The notes beneath the pieces are model-generated. The model was not told the DNA's origin, did no database searches, and worked only from the letters and a program-made list of their open reading frames with translations. A program made the translations under genes and the position numbers. Source: Bacteroidetes bacterium GWF2_41_31 (GTDB lineage: Bacteria; Bacteroidota; Bacteroidia; Bacteroidales; F082). Taken from it: a DNA stretch of 64,000 nucleotides. Where the stretch lies: contig MEOL01000007.1 of the NCBI GenBank assembly GCA_001769215.1, positions 1 through 64,000 on the forward strand, read 5' to 3'. Every line of letters begins with the position of its first letter. The first letter of the stretch is position 1. Shown here piece after piece: positions 8,783-17,224 of this stretch.

Positions 8783-9331
8783 ATGGTCCTGTTTTCTTCG
8801 ACAAGAAATAAAATTATCCTGCTTTTGCTTATATCGGCACTCGTTTTTACAGCATGGCAATCAGGCGCAGAACGAGTATACGCGCAGGTTTTGATAGGAA
8901 CCACCAATTTCTTTGTTGGCATGGCAAAAGAGGACACCCATATTGAATTAGAAAATATAAGTGAAAATGACAAGACCTACCAGTATCGGGTGTTTACCCG
9001 CATTGGTGGGCGTAAGGGAAATTATCCACAGGAAACTGGCGGTGTGATGCAGCCCTTTGTCATCGTTTTATCATGGCAAATCTTTCTTTTTTTTGTTTTA
9101 AAAAGGAAATCTGCATTGACCTCTCTGGTGATGAATGTGGGGATTTTTCTATTGATACAGGTTGTGTTTTTGGTATTCCTCACAGGATATTACAATTCCG
9201 GGGTCCAAAAATATTTGTATACCATGATGCTCGATAGTTTCTATATTTTCGCGCTTATATTGGTTATCAAGGACCAAATGCTATATCGGGTGTTCAGGAA
9301 AAAGGTTGACGGTACAAAATCCCCCAGTTAG
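8783..9331 (+). CDS. Putative exosortase-associated membrane protein
   Basis: A 182-residue membrane protein of no recognised family. It has a first membrane segment at about 9-25 and an extracytoplasmic stretch of about 60 residues (26-88, beta-rich, with YQYRVFTRIGGRKGNYPQ). Three more segments lie near 89-106, 112-134 and 143-162, and the tail is basic. It follows the exosortase-like gene by 46 bases on the same strand. Several exosortase subtypes have a dedicated membrane partner encoded next to them with a similar anchor, soluble loop, then multi-helix plan. The partnership is inferred from position and topology, not homology. Confidence 0.65.
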   Translation: MVLFSSTRNKIILLLLISALVFTAWQSGAERVYAQVLIGTTNFFVGMAKEDTHIELENISENDKTYQYRVFTRIGGRKGNYPQETGGVMQPFVIVLSWQIFLFFVLKRKSALTSLVMNVGIFLLIQVVFLVFLTGYYNSGVQKYLYTMMLDSFYIFALILVIKDQMLYRVFRKKVDGTKSPS

Positions 9332-9595
9332 TTTACGTTTTTTTTTCACGTTCATTTTTAAAGCTCACTTTATGGGTTGTTGTCATTCCGCCAGTTTTCA
9401 TACCGAAACAAAGCAGAACTTCTTTTCTTTCTGATATCACCATTAACAAGGTGATAAAGTCGTTGCTTAAAATATGCAACATCGCCTTCTACTTTTCGTG
9501 ACGAACTATCCAGATTGGTAAAAATGGGTCATGTTCAGTTTTTGAGTAATTTTTACTGTAACACTAAGCTCTACATGGTTTGATTTCCTAATTGG

Positions 9596-10897
9596 TTATT
9601 TTAGTTTTATTGTTTTTAAAAACCCTTCAATGTCATCCTCGATTAGTCTAAGATTTTCTTTTCCTAACCTGTAATGAATAATCCAGCAATCGATGCTTTC
9701 ACCTGGTTTATTAAAAAAGATGTATGCTTCATCTGTATAATCCGATTTATTTAGTGGGTCAGGCTGCAAACCATAAAAGCCCACAAATGCTATTTTTGAT
9801 GGCGAAGAATAATTAATAATCCCATTCTCTATAAACCCAACACTTGTTTTCCATTGCTTGAATTGCGACATGGCATCAAGGTAACTTATCGCTGTTTTAT
9901 TATCATCTTTCTTAAAATAAAGGAAAGTAGAACCATCTGAATATATACTTATATGTCCATACAGGTCACCACCCTGCTGATATAGTGAAGTTGGTACTTC
10001 CATGGTAAAAACTCCGGGTATTACCTCTCTTTCTATTGAAGGAACAGACATACTTTTCTGATTTGCAGTCACAAGCTCAAATTCCTCCTTGCCACCATTA
10101 TTGATGGTAGTTTTTAATTGTTTCGAAATAATGCTGCTTACTCCATTTTTCCGTACATCAGCATGGCCATTATCCAATGATCTAGCATCATCATATTCTA
10201 ATGGAATGACAGTTTTCCCACTTAAATCAATATAGCCCCATTTCTTATTGACAGCCACCGCAGCGAATCCTTCAGAAAAATTTCTGGCATCATCAAACTT
10301 ACAGGGAATCATAACTTTTGTATCTGTGAAGTAATAACCATAAAGTTTTGATTGCTTAAGCATAGTAATTCCGTTTACTATATTTCCGATTTCATCATAA
10401 GAAACAGGTAAAAGTTCTTTTCCACTCCTTGTAAAGAGTCCATACTTCGGTCTTTCAGTAGTTTTATTGTATAGTGAAACCTGAACTATCGCTGTATCCT
10501 GTGTGTCATCTACCAAACTATATTTTACCGGGATTATTATCTTTCCTGTTTTATCAACTAAACCGCATAAGTCTCCAATCCAGACGGTAGCAGTTCCGGA
10601 TTTAAACTTGTCGCATTCATCATATTTTAATGGTATAACCACTTTACCTGTGGTATCAATGTATCCGCTTTTCTTATTGAGTGTAACTGATAAAAGTCCT
10701 TCTGAAAAAGTACCATCACCATTCCCCATCATTTCATAAGCAGTCGAACCGATCATTTCCCCCGAATCATTCACCAAGTTCCATTTGCCGTTTTTTCCTT
10801 CCACACCTTTTACCTGCGCGTTTATATTTGAAAATGAAAGGAGTAGCGAGAAAAGCAGAATTGCTATTCTGTTCATATCTAAGATTTTATTTGTCAT
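9596..10897 (-). CDS. Secreted WG-repeat protein
   Basis: A 433-residue exported protein with WG (KWG-type) beta repeats. A signal peptide ends near INAQ (residue 28). Repeats of the form GYIDTTGKVVIPLKYDECDKF, GLVDKTGKIIIPVKYSLVDD, YGLFTRSGKELLPVSYDEI and KWGYIDLSGKTVIPLEYDDAR occupy about 30-260. The remaining ~170 residues are a different, unrecognised domain. The start at 10897 (ATG) and the in-frame ATG at 10876 are both possible; the latter gives a cleaner signal peptide. WG repeats are common in Bacteroidota; their ligands are not known. Confidence 0.85.
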   Translation of the reverse strand: MTNKILDMNRIAILLFSLLLSFSNINAQVKGVEGKNGKWNLVNDSGEMIGSTAYEMMGNGDGTFSEGLLSVTLNKKSGYIDTTGKVVIPLKYDECDKFKSGTATVWIGDLCGLVDKTGKIIIPVKYSLVDDTQDTAIVQVSLYNKTTERPKYGLFTRSGKELLPVSYDEIGNIVNGITMLKQSKLYGYYFTDTKVMIPCKFDDARNFSEGFAAVAVNKKWGYIDLSGKTVIPLEYDDARSLDNGHADVRKNGVSSIISKQLKTTINNGGKEEFELVTANQKSMSVPSIEREVIPGVFTMEVPTSLYQQGGDLYGHISIYSDGSTFLYFKKDDNKTAISYLDAMSQFKQWKTSVGFIENGIINYSSPSKIAFVGFYGLQPDPLNKSDYTDEAYIFFNKPGESIDCWIIHYRLGKENLRLIEDDIEGFLKTIKLK

Positions 10898-11102
10898 TTG
10901 TAAATATTTATTTGTCCCTACTCGTGTGGCTTTTCGGTAACGCCCCGTTTTTTATAGTGGATGCTGGCCTCCACTTTATCGTATTCATTTTATGCAGTCA
11001 CTCAATAGTCAAGATGTGTCAAAACCTGACTCCTCGCTTGCCTGTGCCATTCCATTGTGTGGTTTTCACAATTGACCATAACTAAATGACGTCCAGGTTT
11101 TG

Positions 11103-11561
11103 TTATTTTGCAACAGGAAATGAATGAATCACGGCCGTGGTTATTTTCCATTCCCCTTTTTCAGTTTTCATCCAGTTGATTGTAACGGCACCTGTTCCCT
11201 GATCAACCACCTGATTGTTGACCACGACTTCTAATGAATAGGTTCCTGTGTACCCGGCCATGTCGTTCGTCGACCAATCCTTTAATTTGACGTCCTTGAT
11301 ATTTGTTACTACATTGATAAAAGCCCGTATGAATTTAGTATTTATCTGATCGGTACCGATGGCAATCAGGTTGTCGTCAATGAGCAGAGCGTTTTCGGTA
11401 AACTGATTTTTAAAACCAACGGAATCCTGATGATTCCAGGTGTTTTCCCATGTCGCCATTAAAGCGTCGATTGGTGCTTTTTCGATCACAGATTTGGAAG
11501 GATGTTCTGTGCAGGAAATCATTATTCCTGTTGCCATAAGAAGGAGAAAGAATTTTTTCAT
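11103..11561 (-). CDS. SnoaL/DUF4440-like (NTF2 fold) lipoprotein
   Basis: A 152-residue predicted lipoprotein. The signal MKKFFLLLMATGIMISC places a lipid-modified Cys at residue 17. The mature part, APIDALMATWENTWNHQDSVGFKNQFTENALLID followed by alternating strands, has the cone-shaped NTF2-like pattern of SnoaL/DUF4440 proteins, a fold used by many small enzymes and binding proteins. No catalytic residues can be assigned. It lies upstream of the T9SS cargo gene on the same strand complement but 26 bases separate stop and start, so the relationship could be an operon with the 310-residue gene first. Confidence 0.72.
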   Translation of the reverse strand: MKKFFLLLMATGIMISCTEHPSKSVIEKAPIDALMATWENTWNHQDSVGFKNQFTENALLIDDNLIAIGTDQINTKFIRAFINVVTNIKDVKLKDWSTNDMAGYTGTYSLEVVVNNQVVDQGTGAVTINWMKTEKGEWKITTAVIHSFPVAK

Positions 11562-11587
11562 TTGTTTAGTTTTATTAGTGAATAAAT

Positions 11588-12484
11588 TTATTGTTTGATA
11601 AAGATTTGTGAGTACGTTCCTTTTTCAGAAAAGGCTTTTACGAAGTAAGCACCTGTGCTTAGCATTGCAACATCTATACTCGATTGTGTTGTTGTAAATT
11701 GTAACTGTCCTGCCATGTTGATAATTTCGATCTTGGAAATCAATTCTTTATTGATGATATTCAGGCGGTTGGTTGCCGGATTGGGATACATTTGGAAAAT
11801 GAGATTGCTTTGCATTTCTCTTTCACCAGTGGTGACCGAAGTAAGTTCCCATAAGATAAAACCATCGCCAGAAGCCTGAAAAATTGGTACCAGGGGAGAA
11901 GTCCTCCACCAGTCGACGTAAGTGTCGCCATTGTCATCTTTATAAGTTCTCACTACATTGTCAAATGTATTGTCGTTTGTAATCAGAGAGCCATAGCCGT
12001 CGTAGGTGTTAGTAACGGTTTTTTCTTCCTGATTCTCTTTTTGGTAGATGTCGGAATACGACATGTTGAAGGTGAAAGGAAAAACCATGGTTGTTCTGTA
12101 ATTGATAAAAGAAGTGGCGTTAGGTGTTCCTACTTCCTGAGCCACTTCTACGAACAATGAACTCGTGAGAGAGAACAAACTGTAATTAGTGGCGCCTCCT
12201 GTCTGGGTAAATTTCATGGCAAAGTTAGCTTCAGGATACTCTGACTCATAGGGTGTATCTGCCATATCGAGAAATTCGGCTGTTCCGGCTAATGTCGCGG
12301 TTGTGCTACTTAAATCCCATATTACGTTTTCACCGGTTATGGTGATGTTTGAGATGTTAACATTGTTCAATGAGAACAAGTTAAAACTTCGCCCGGTAAG
12401 TAAACTATCGCTCATCAGGATGGGTTGTGAAAACAAGTTGGTTACGAGTAGCAGCAGGATAATAAAAGTAACTGTTTTTTTCAT
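11588..12484 (-). CDS. T9SS-secreted protein, unknown function
   Basis: From the ATG at 12484 the protein has 298 residues: a signal peptide (MKKTVTFIILLLLVTNLFSQ), a beta-rich central part with no recognised domain, and a C-terminal type A T9SS sorting domain. The sorting domain starts at FQMYPNPATNRLNI and ends GTYSQIFIKQ. It should be exported by Sec, then by the type IX system, and either attached to the cell surface or released. An upstream ATG-less extension of the frame to 12520 is discounted because a TAnnTTTG box sits at 12518-12525. Confidence 0.88.
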   Translation of the reverse strand: MKKTVTFIILLLLVTNLFSQPILMSDSLLTGRSFNLFSLNNVNISNITITGENVIWDLSSTTATLAGTAEFLDMADTPYESEYPEANFAMKFTQTGGATNYSLFSLTSSLFVEVAQEVGTPNATSFINYRTTMVFPFTFNMSYSDIYQKENQEEKTVTNTYDGYGSLITNDNTFDNVVRTYKDDNGDTYVDWWRTSPLVPIFQASGDGFILWELTSVTTGEREMQSNLIFQMYPNPATNRLNIINKELISKIEIINMAGQLQFTTTQSSIDVAMLSTGAYFVKAFSEKGTYSQIFIKQ

Positions 12485-12517
12485 GATATTAAGTTTTGTG
12501 ATTAAGAATTTGTAAGG

Positions 12518-12548
12518 CAAATATAACCCTGCTTATTAGGTACCGCAA
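12518..12548 (-). promoter_or_regulatory. Promoter of the 298-residue T9SS cargo
   Basis: On the minus strand TTG (12548-12546), 20 bases, then TATATTTG (12525-12518). Spacing and sequence both fit the Bacteroidota consensus; the leader to the ATG at 12484 is about 30 bases. Confidence 0.65.
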
Positions 12549-12656
12549 TACCACTTTAGTGTAATATTACTGCAAACAGTAGCTGTTTAGTGGCATGCCA
12601 CCAGCGGTGGCGTAAATTTACCTCACTACATGGGGCTTATAGAAGTGGTGGGTTTT

Positions 12657-13283
12657 TTAATCGCGGTTACCAAATACTTTGTTTACCGCATCCATACGCG
12701 ATTGAACATGTAGTTTCTGGTAAATGTTATTGATGTGTTTGCGGACCGTTTCAGTACTGATAAACAGTTTATCCGCAATTTCTTTGTACCTAAACCCTTT
12801 GGCCAGATAGCCAAGTAGTTCGGTTTCCCTTTTTGTAAGTAGATGACTCACTTCGTTAACAGCAGGCTGATTAAACGATTCGATAACACGTCGGGCAATC
12901 TGCGGGGTCATGGGCGAACCTCCGGAATGCACTTCCCAGATGGCTGAAATAATCTTCGCGGGATTATCATTCTTGAGCAAATAACCCGTGGCACCGGCCT
13001 TGAGGGCATTGAAAACCGATTCGTCATCCTGAAAAATGGTACTCATGATATACATCATTTTGGGATGAACGGTTTTTAGTTTTTTAATGCATTCGATACC
13101 GTTCATTCCGGGGAGTTGAATATCCATTAAAACAACATCTACCGGATGTTTGGTAAGGAATTCAATGGCCGATTCGGCATCGGCAAAGGTCGCCATACAT
13201 TCAATGCCTTCTGTGGAATGAATATAGGCCTTTAGGCTTTCCCTGATATCGTCAATGTCTTCAACTATAGCTATTTCAATCAT
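12657..13283 (-). CDS. NarL/FixJ-family response regulator
   Basis: A 208-residue two-component regulator. The receiver domain (1-120) has the acidic pocket VEDIDD near residue 8, the phosphoacceptor Asp54 in VVLMDIQLPGMNG, a switch serine/threonine region MSTIFQDDES, and Lys in LLKNDNPAK. The C-terminal LuxR-type HTH (LTKRETELLGYLAKGFRYKEIADKL..TVRKHINNIYQKL) binds DNA. It lies 54 bases downstream of the histidine kinase gene and is its probable partner. Targets are unknown; the adjacent T9SS cargo gene is transcribed the same way but has its own promoter. Confidence 0.95.
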   Translation of the reverse strand: MIEIAIVEDIDDIRESLKAYIHSTEGIECMATFADAESAIEFLTKHPVDVVLMDIQLPGMNGIECIKKLKTVHPKMMYIMSTIFQDDESVFNALKAGATGYLLKNDNPAKIISAIWEVHSGGSPMTPQIARRVIESFNQPAVNEVSHLLTKRETELLGYLAKGFRYKEIADKLFISTETVRKHINNIYQKLHVQSRMDAVNKVFGNRD

Positions 13284-13337
13284 GCATCAAATGTAATGTT
13301 AATTAAAAACTGTGCAATACTACAAAAGTGGTACTTT

Positions 13338-14597
13338 TTAGGCCAGGCGGAAACGGATGTTAATTTGCGTACCCAGTTGGGCACTTGAACAGATGGTAAA
13401 TTTACCGCCAATATCCTGCATTCGTTGGTTCATGTTGTACAGGCCATTGCCCCAACCTTGTTTTTCTTCTATTTTAAATCCGATTCCATTGTCGTGAATG
13501 GCCATAGCGACAATATTTTCCTCAATAACAAGTGAGATTTTTACCTTGGTGGCTTGCGAATATTTGGCGATGTTGTGAATGGCTTCCTTGACCACCAAAA
13601 AAATATTTCGTCGGTTTTCATCATGAATAACAAGTATTGGAATTTCATCAGGAAAGTCAATCTGGATATCTATTTCATTCATTTCGAGGTATTCGCCAAC
13701 AAATCTCCTGATGTAGGCCAAAAGACTTTCCAGACTGTCGTTACTCCTGTTCATGGTCCAGATGATTTCCCCGATGCTTCCGAACACTTTTTTGCCTGCC
13801 TCCAGGATTTTCTTTAGTTTTTCCTGTTGTTTAATGTCGATGCCAGCCTGGTTTTGAAGTAGTTGGGTAAGAACTGTGATTCTGGTGAGTTCGGCTCCAA
13901 TATCATCGTGAAGTTCTTTTGAAATCCGGGCTCTCTCTTTTTCTATAAGTTCAAGATATTCGTATTGCATCATAAATGCAGCAATCACCCCCGCGATGGC
14001 CTCCATGGCATGTACATCATGTGCCAATAACCTGGAGGCACCTGTTGGAACCATCTCCCGCCTTTTTCCAGCAACAATGAAGGCGCAAGTTTGTTCATGG
14101 AACACAATTGGCGTCATGATATAAAAGGGCATCATTAGCAGGATTTTTAAATCCTCAATAAAAGGCGTTGGACTGGTTTGCCTGTTAACAAGAAGTGAAG
14201 TCCTGGAGTTTAGTAATTCACTGTCTGGACATACATTTCTGTTTTGTAGTTCATGCGTGTCGGTTTCGGAGTATCCTTTAATAAATGACGGACGAAATGA
14301 TTCCGACTCATTTCTTTCCGGAAGTAGAACCATGGCATAATCCATGTTCAGGAGAATGAGGATCATTTCCATAAAATAGTTGTACAGAAACGAGATGTCA
14401 CCCGGGCGTGCTATAGCAGTTTTCAATCCCGTGATGAGGCTGAAACCCTTTCGCATCTGTTCGATCTCATTGGTCATTTCAGCCATTTGGTACTGTAACT
14501 TGATGGTGTTCCCAGTAAGTTCAACCACCATCTTTTTGTAATAGTCAATTTCTTTTCGGAAATTAATCACCACCTCATCGTCATCATCAGTTTTCAT
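13338..14597 (-). CDS. Cytosolic HisKA_3 sensor histidine kinase
   Basis: From the ATG at 14597 the kinase has 419 residues. No membrane segment is visible. The N-terminal third starts with a coiled-coil-like region (KKMVVELTGNTIKLQYQMAEM) followed by a GAF-like domain. The phosphoacceptor His lies in ERARISKELHDDIGAELTRI, the HisKA_3 dimerisation motif. The ATPase domain has an N-box (VVKEAIHNIAKYS), G1 box (IHDNGIGF) and G2 box (GWGNGLYNMNQR). The ATG at 14597 lies four bases beyond the FIST stop, pointing to translational coupling; a longer frame to 14657 would overlap that gene. Because the kinase is soluble, the FIST protein probably supplies or modulates its signal. Confidence 0.93.
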   Translation of the reverse strand: MKTDDDDEVVINFRKEIDYYKKMVVELTGNTIKLQYQMAEMTNEIEQMRKGFSLITGLKTAIARPGDISFLYNYFMEMILILLNMDYAMVLLPERNESESFRPSFIKGYSETDTHELQNRNVCPDSELLNSRTSLLVNRQTSPTPFIEDLKILLMMPFYIMTPIVFHEQTCAFIVAGKRREMVPTGASRLLAHDVHAMEAIAGVIAAFMMQYEYLELIEKERARISKELHDDIGAELTRITVLTQLLQNQAGIDIKQQEKLKKILEAGKKVFGSIGEIIWTMNRSNDSLESLLAYIRRFVGEYLEMNEIDIQIDFPDEIPILVIHDENRRNIFLVVKEAIHNIAKYSQATKVKISLVIEENIVAMAIHDNGIGFKIEEKQGWGNGLYNMNQRMQDIGGKFTICSSAQLGTQINIRFRLA

Positions 14598-14601
14598 ATC
14601 T

Positions 14602-15804
14602 TTACTCAGAAAACATACATAGTACCCCCGACCAGTCGAGAGGTTGCAACGATTCACCCACCTGACCCACTTCCACTCCCGAGTAAAAACCCATAAGGGG
14701 CGCTAGTTCGGCAGTGGCCTTTTGCACTTCTTCCGCATCTTCATATTCGCCTCCTGAATAGGGTTTTGCCCTGCCGGCACAGTTGATGTAGAAATAGAAA
14801 TGGGGTTTTGAATTTCCGGATTTTATCATCAATTCATCAAGATTCAACTTGATATATTTTAAATCCACACTCCTTCGCATCAGTTGTACTTCATCTCCTT
14901 GTTTAAGATCGGGTTCAAACATGATCAAGGCTTTTAATTCTTCATCTACGGCCAGTGTCAGTCGGTTGGTGTAGAGTTTCTCATCATACTCACCGAATTT
15001 ATCCCCTTTATTTAAGCCCAATGTAATAAAGAAGGCAAACTCTTTCCATGAAATGGTATGTTCCTTTCCCAGGAGTTCATCTATCACATCCAGCGCCGGC
15101 CTGTTGTTTATTTCCAAAACAACCGGTCCAGAGGTTTTTGTGATGGTCAGGTAGGGGCTTGCCGGCCGACATCCATGCATGATGGTGGTGTGCATTTTTA
15201 TTTTTCCTCCAATTAGCACTGCCACCACGTGTTGTGTTAACACCTCATTGTTGTAGAATTGATAACATGGGCTCAATTGCATATCTCCGAGTAAACCACC
15301 TCCCGCACAAGTTAACCTCTTGGGAAGAAAAGGTTCCAGACCTTGAATGAGCAGGGTAGCAAAGTTCATCAATGGAGGATTCTGTTGTTTACTTGAATCG
15401 TAAAAAAACAACAAAGCCTGATCTTCCTGTGTCAGCTTGTCGGATATTTTTTTGCCCAATTCGGCACCTGCTTTTGCTTCATCCAGGTTGAGCTCACCCT
15501 GGGCAAAGATTTTAAAAGTCACTGTATCGGACGAAAAAACAGTGACGCCTGCCTCAAACCCTTCATACCCGTGGAATTTGTTGGTAATAATCCCCATGGC
15601 AATTCCCCCGATTTTTGGTACATCACCCAGAATGGAGTTCACTCCTGCGAGGAATTCGTGGGGATTGTGTTTCCCGCTGCAAAAGATGAGTGCAAAATCG
15701 GCTTTTTCCAGTTTGCCGTTCTCGAGCGCTATTTTCGATGCAGCGATGCCTGCGTTGCGGGAATGAGTCATTTCAATATAACCTACACCAGTTTTTATAG
15801 TCAT
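14602..15804 (-). CDS. FIST-domain sensory protein
   Basis: A 400-residue cytosolic protein with a FIST N domain (about 30-230; FALIFCSGKHNPHEFLAGVNSIL, and GGIAMGIITNKFHGYEGF) and a FIST C domain (about 230-385, ending NCAGRAKPYSG and PLMGFYSGVEVG). FIST domains are predicted small-ligand sensors in signal-transduction proteins, the ligand possibly being amino acids. Here FIST is a separate protein, first gene of an operon with kinase and regulator. The start at 15804 is an ATG; TACATTCG at 15826-15833 is a possible weak -7 box. Confidence 0.93.
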   Translation of the reverse strand: MTIKTGVGYIEMTHSRNAGIAASKIALENGKLEKADFALIFCSGKHNPHEFLAGVNSILGDVPKIGGIAMGIITNKFHGYEGFEAGVTVFSSDTVTFKIFAQGELNLDEAKAGAELGKKISDKLTQEDQALLFFYDSSKQQNPPLMNFATLLIQGLEPFLPKRLTCAGGGLLGDMQLSPCYQFYNNEVLTQHVVAVLIGGKIKMHTTIMHGCRPASPYLTITKTSGPVVLEINNRPALDVIDELLGKEHTISWKEFAFFITLGLNKGDKFGEYDEKLYTNRLTLAVDEELKALIMFEPDLKQGDEVQLMRRSVDLKYIKLNLDELMIKSGNSKPHFYFYINCAGRAKPYSGGEYEDAEEVQKATAELAPLMGFYSGVEVGQVGESLQPLDWSGVLCMFSE

Positions 15805-15993
15805 TGTAGTAGCAATTTAGTGAGGCGAATGTAGGTGTATTTAGATTACCCAATAAAAAAAAAGTTTGATGCGAAATATCCGTAAAATTCGATTCGTTTT
15901 TAGGGTAGAAACATTTATTTTAAGGGAATTTACTTTTCAAATACCCTCAAACTTGTCAGGATGAAACAATACACAAACTAAAAGACATGAAAT

Positions 15994-16521
15994 CTAATCG
16001 ATAACCCAGGGTCTCAATTCGTCAGCTTCTACCCATGCTTTTATCCATTCGGGCATAGGGAGTTCGTTACCTGTATAACCCATGGCTCGGCTTACCTCGT
16101 TCACTTTAACAATACCATTTGCCGAAGTAACTGCCGTTCTGATGAGTGCAGCCGAGTGTATTTTCCCATTTCTAACCGTTTTCTGGTGGAAATAAATCCA
16201 CTTTTCATCGGCGCCTACTAAGCGGGTGTGTAGAAAGTATTTCTGAAACAGTTTCAGCCGATGGCGGTATCTTACACTGGAACCAGCTACCACTACTCCC
16301 CATTTTTTTTCCTTCAACACCTTAAATAAACCGGTTCGCAATGTCATCTCAAAGCGCCCAAAATCCATCATGGTGAGGTGGCGTCCGTTGTTGAGCTCCC
16401 AAAAGGGGTCAATATCGGTGAGGCAAACCCGCATGGGGATGATGCTAATGTCCGTCAAGGTAAGACGTGGTTTCCAGTGTGTTTTAATGAGGGTGCGCGC
16501 CAGGCGAAGATAAGGATACAT
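15994..16521 (-). CDS. Hotdog-fold acyl-CoA thioesterase-like protein (THEM6-like)
   Basis: A 175-residue protein of the 4HBT/THEM6-like thioesterase group. The family motif around MRVCLTDIDPFWELNNGRHLTMMDFGRFEM contains the conserved D-x-N/E-x-H pattern where acyl-thioester hydrolysis is expected (Asp-Leu-Asn-Asn-Gly-Arg region). The second half (GSSVRYRHRLKLFQKYFLHTRLVGADEKWIYFHQ) completes the hotdog sheet. The substrate is unknown. Its start lies three bases past the rpe stop, so the two are probably co-transcribed. Confidence 0.82.
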   Translation of the reverse strand: MYPYLRLARTLIKTHWKPRLTLTDISIIPMRVCLTDIDPFWELNNGRHLTMMDFGRFEMTLRTGLFKVLKEKKWGVVVAGSSVRYRHRLKLFQKYFLHTRLVGADEKWIYFHQKTVRNGKIHSAALIRTAVTSANGIVKVNEVSRAMGYTGNELPMPEWIKAWVEADELRPWVID

Positions 16522-16524
16522 CGA

Positions 16525-17172
16525 CTATTGTTTAAGTAAGTGAATAGTCAGGGATGGGTTTTTGGATTTGAAAACGGTGTTGCCGGCTACCAAAACATCG
16601 GCACCAGCGGCCACCAATTTGGGTGCGTTCTCAGTGGTTACTCCGCCATCCACCTCAATCAGGGCATGGCTTCCACTATCGAGGATCAATTGTTTCAAGC
16701 GGATAATCTTGCTGTATGTCTGTTCGATAAATTGCTGACCGCCAAATCCGGGGTTTACCGACATGAGCAAAACAAGATCGAGGTCGGCAATCACCTCTTC
16801 GAGTACCTGAATGCCGGTGTGTGGATTTAATACCACGCCCGCTTTCAGGCCTTCCGCTTTCATAGCCTGGATGGTTCTATGCAGGTGCGTGCTGGCCTCG
16901 TAATGAACGGATAGTATATCAGCACCGGCCTCTTTAAATTGTTTGATATACCTTTCGGGCTGAACGATCATCAAATGAATGTCAAGCGGCTTGGTAGCCA
17001 GCTTTTTTATGGCCTTAATTACCGGAAAGCCAAATGTGATATTGGGTACAAATACGCCATCCATCACATCTAAGTGAAACCAGTCGGCCTCACTTTGGTT
17101 AACCATCAGGATATCGTCATGTAGGTTGGCGAAATTGGCAGAGAGCAGAGAAGGAGCTATGAGTGGGCTCAT
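16525..17172 (-). CDS. rpe: Ribulose-phosphate 3-epimerase
   Basis: TIM-barrel enzyme interconverting ribulose 5-phosphate and xylulose 5-phosphate in the pentose phosphate pathway. The 215 residues from the ATG at 17172 are the normal length. Signatures are PSLLSANFANL at the N-terminus, HLDVMDGVFVPNITFG (metal-binding His and catalytic Asp), DIHLMI, MSVNPGFGGQQF and EVDGGVTTENA (second catalytic Asp). The frame extends to a TTG at 17187, but that codon lies inside the -7 box TATCTTTG, so the ATG is preferred. Confidence 0.97.
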   Translation of the reverse strand: MSPLIAPSLLSANFANLHDDILMVNQSEADWFHLDVMDGVFVPNITFGFPVIKAIKKLATKPLDIHLMIVQPERYIKQFKEAGADILSVHYEASTHLHRTIQAMKAEGLKAGVVLNPHTGIQVLEEVIADLDLVLLMSVNPGFGGQQFIEQTYSKIIRLKQLILDSGSHALIEVDGGVTTENAPKLVAAGADVLVAGNTVFKSKNPSLTIHLLKQ

Positions 17173-17184
17173 GTGTTTTTTTTG

Positions 17185-17192
17185 CAAAGATA
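17185..17192 (-). promoter_or_regulatory. rpe -7 box TATCTTTG
   Basis: TATCTTTG on the minus strand, 12 bases before the rpe ATG. It directly follows the T-run of the sigma-factor terminator. No TTG is present at the usual -33 distance, which falls inside the terminator stem. Confidence 0.5.
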
Positions 17193-17218
17193 AAAAAAAG
17201 CGCTCCGGGGAACGCTTT
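17192..17218 (-). terminator. Intrinsic terminator of the primary sigma factor gene
   Basis: On the minus strand a stem with arms AAAGCG (17218-17213) and CGCTTT (17202-17197), an inner TCC/GGA pairing, then eight T residues (17199-17192). It ends the transcript of the sigma factor gene at 17225-18088. The last T residue is also the first base of the rpe -7 box. Confidence 0.8.
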
Positions 17219-17224
17219 GAATGA

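Noticed and set aside
10828-11085. 85-codon plus-strand frame over the start of the WG-repeat gene
   Set aside because: Overlaps a better supported gene and its upstream region; no motif.
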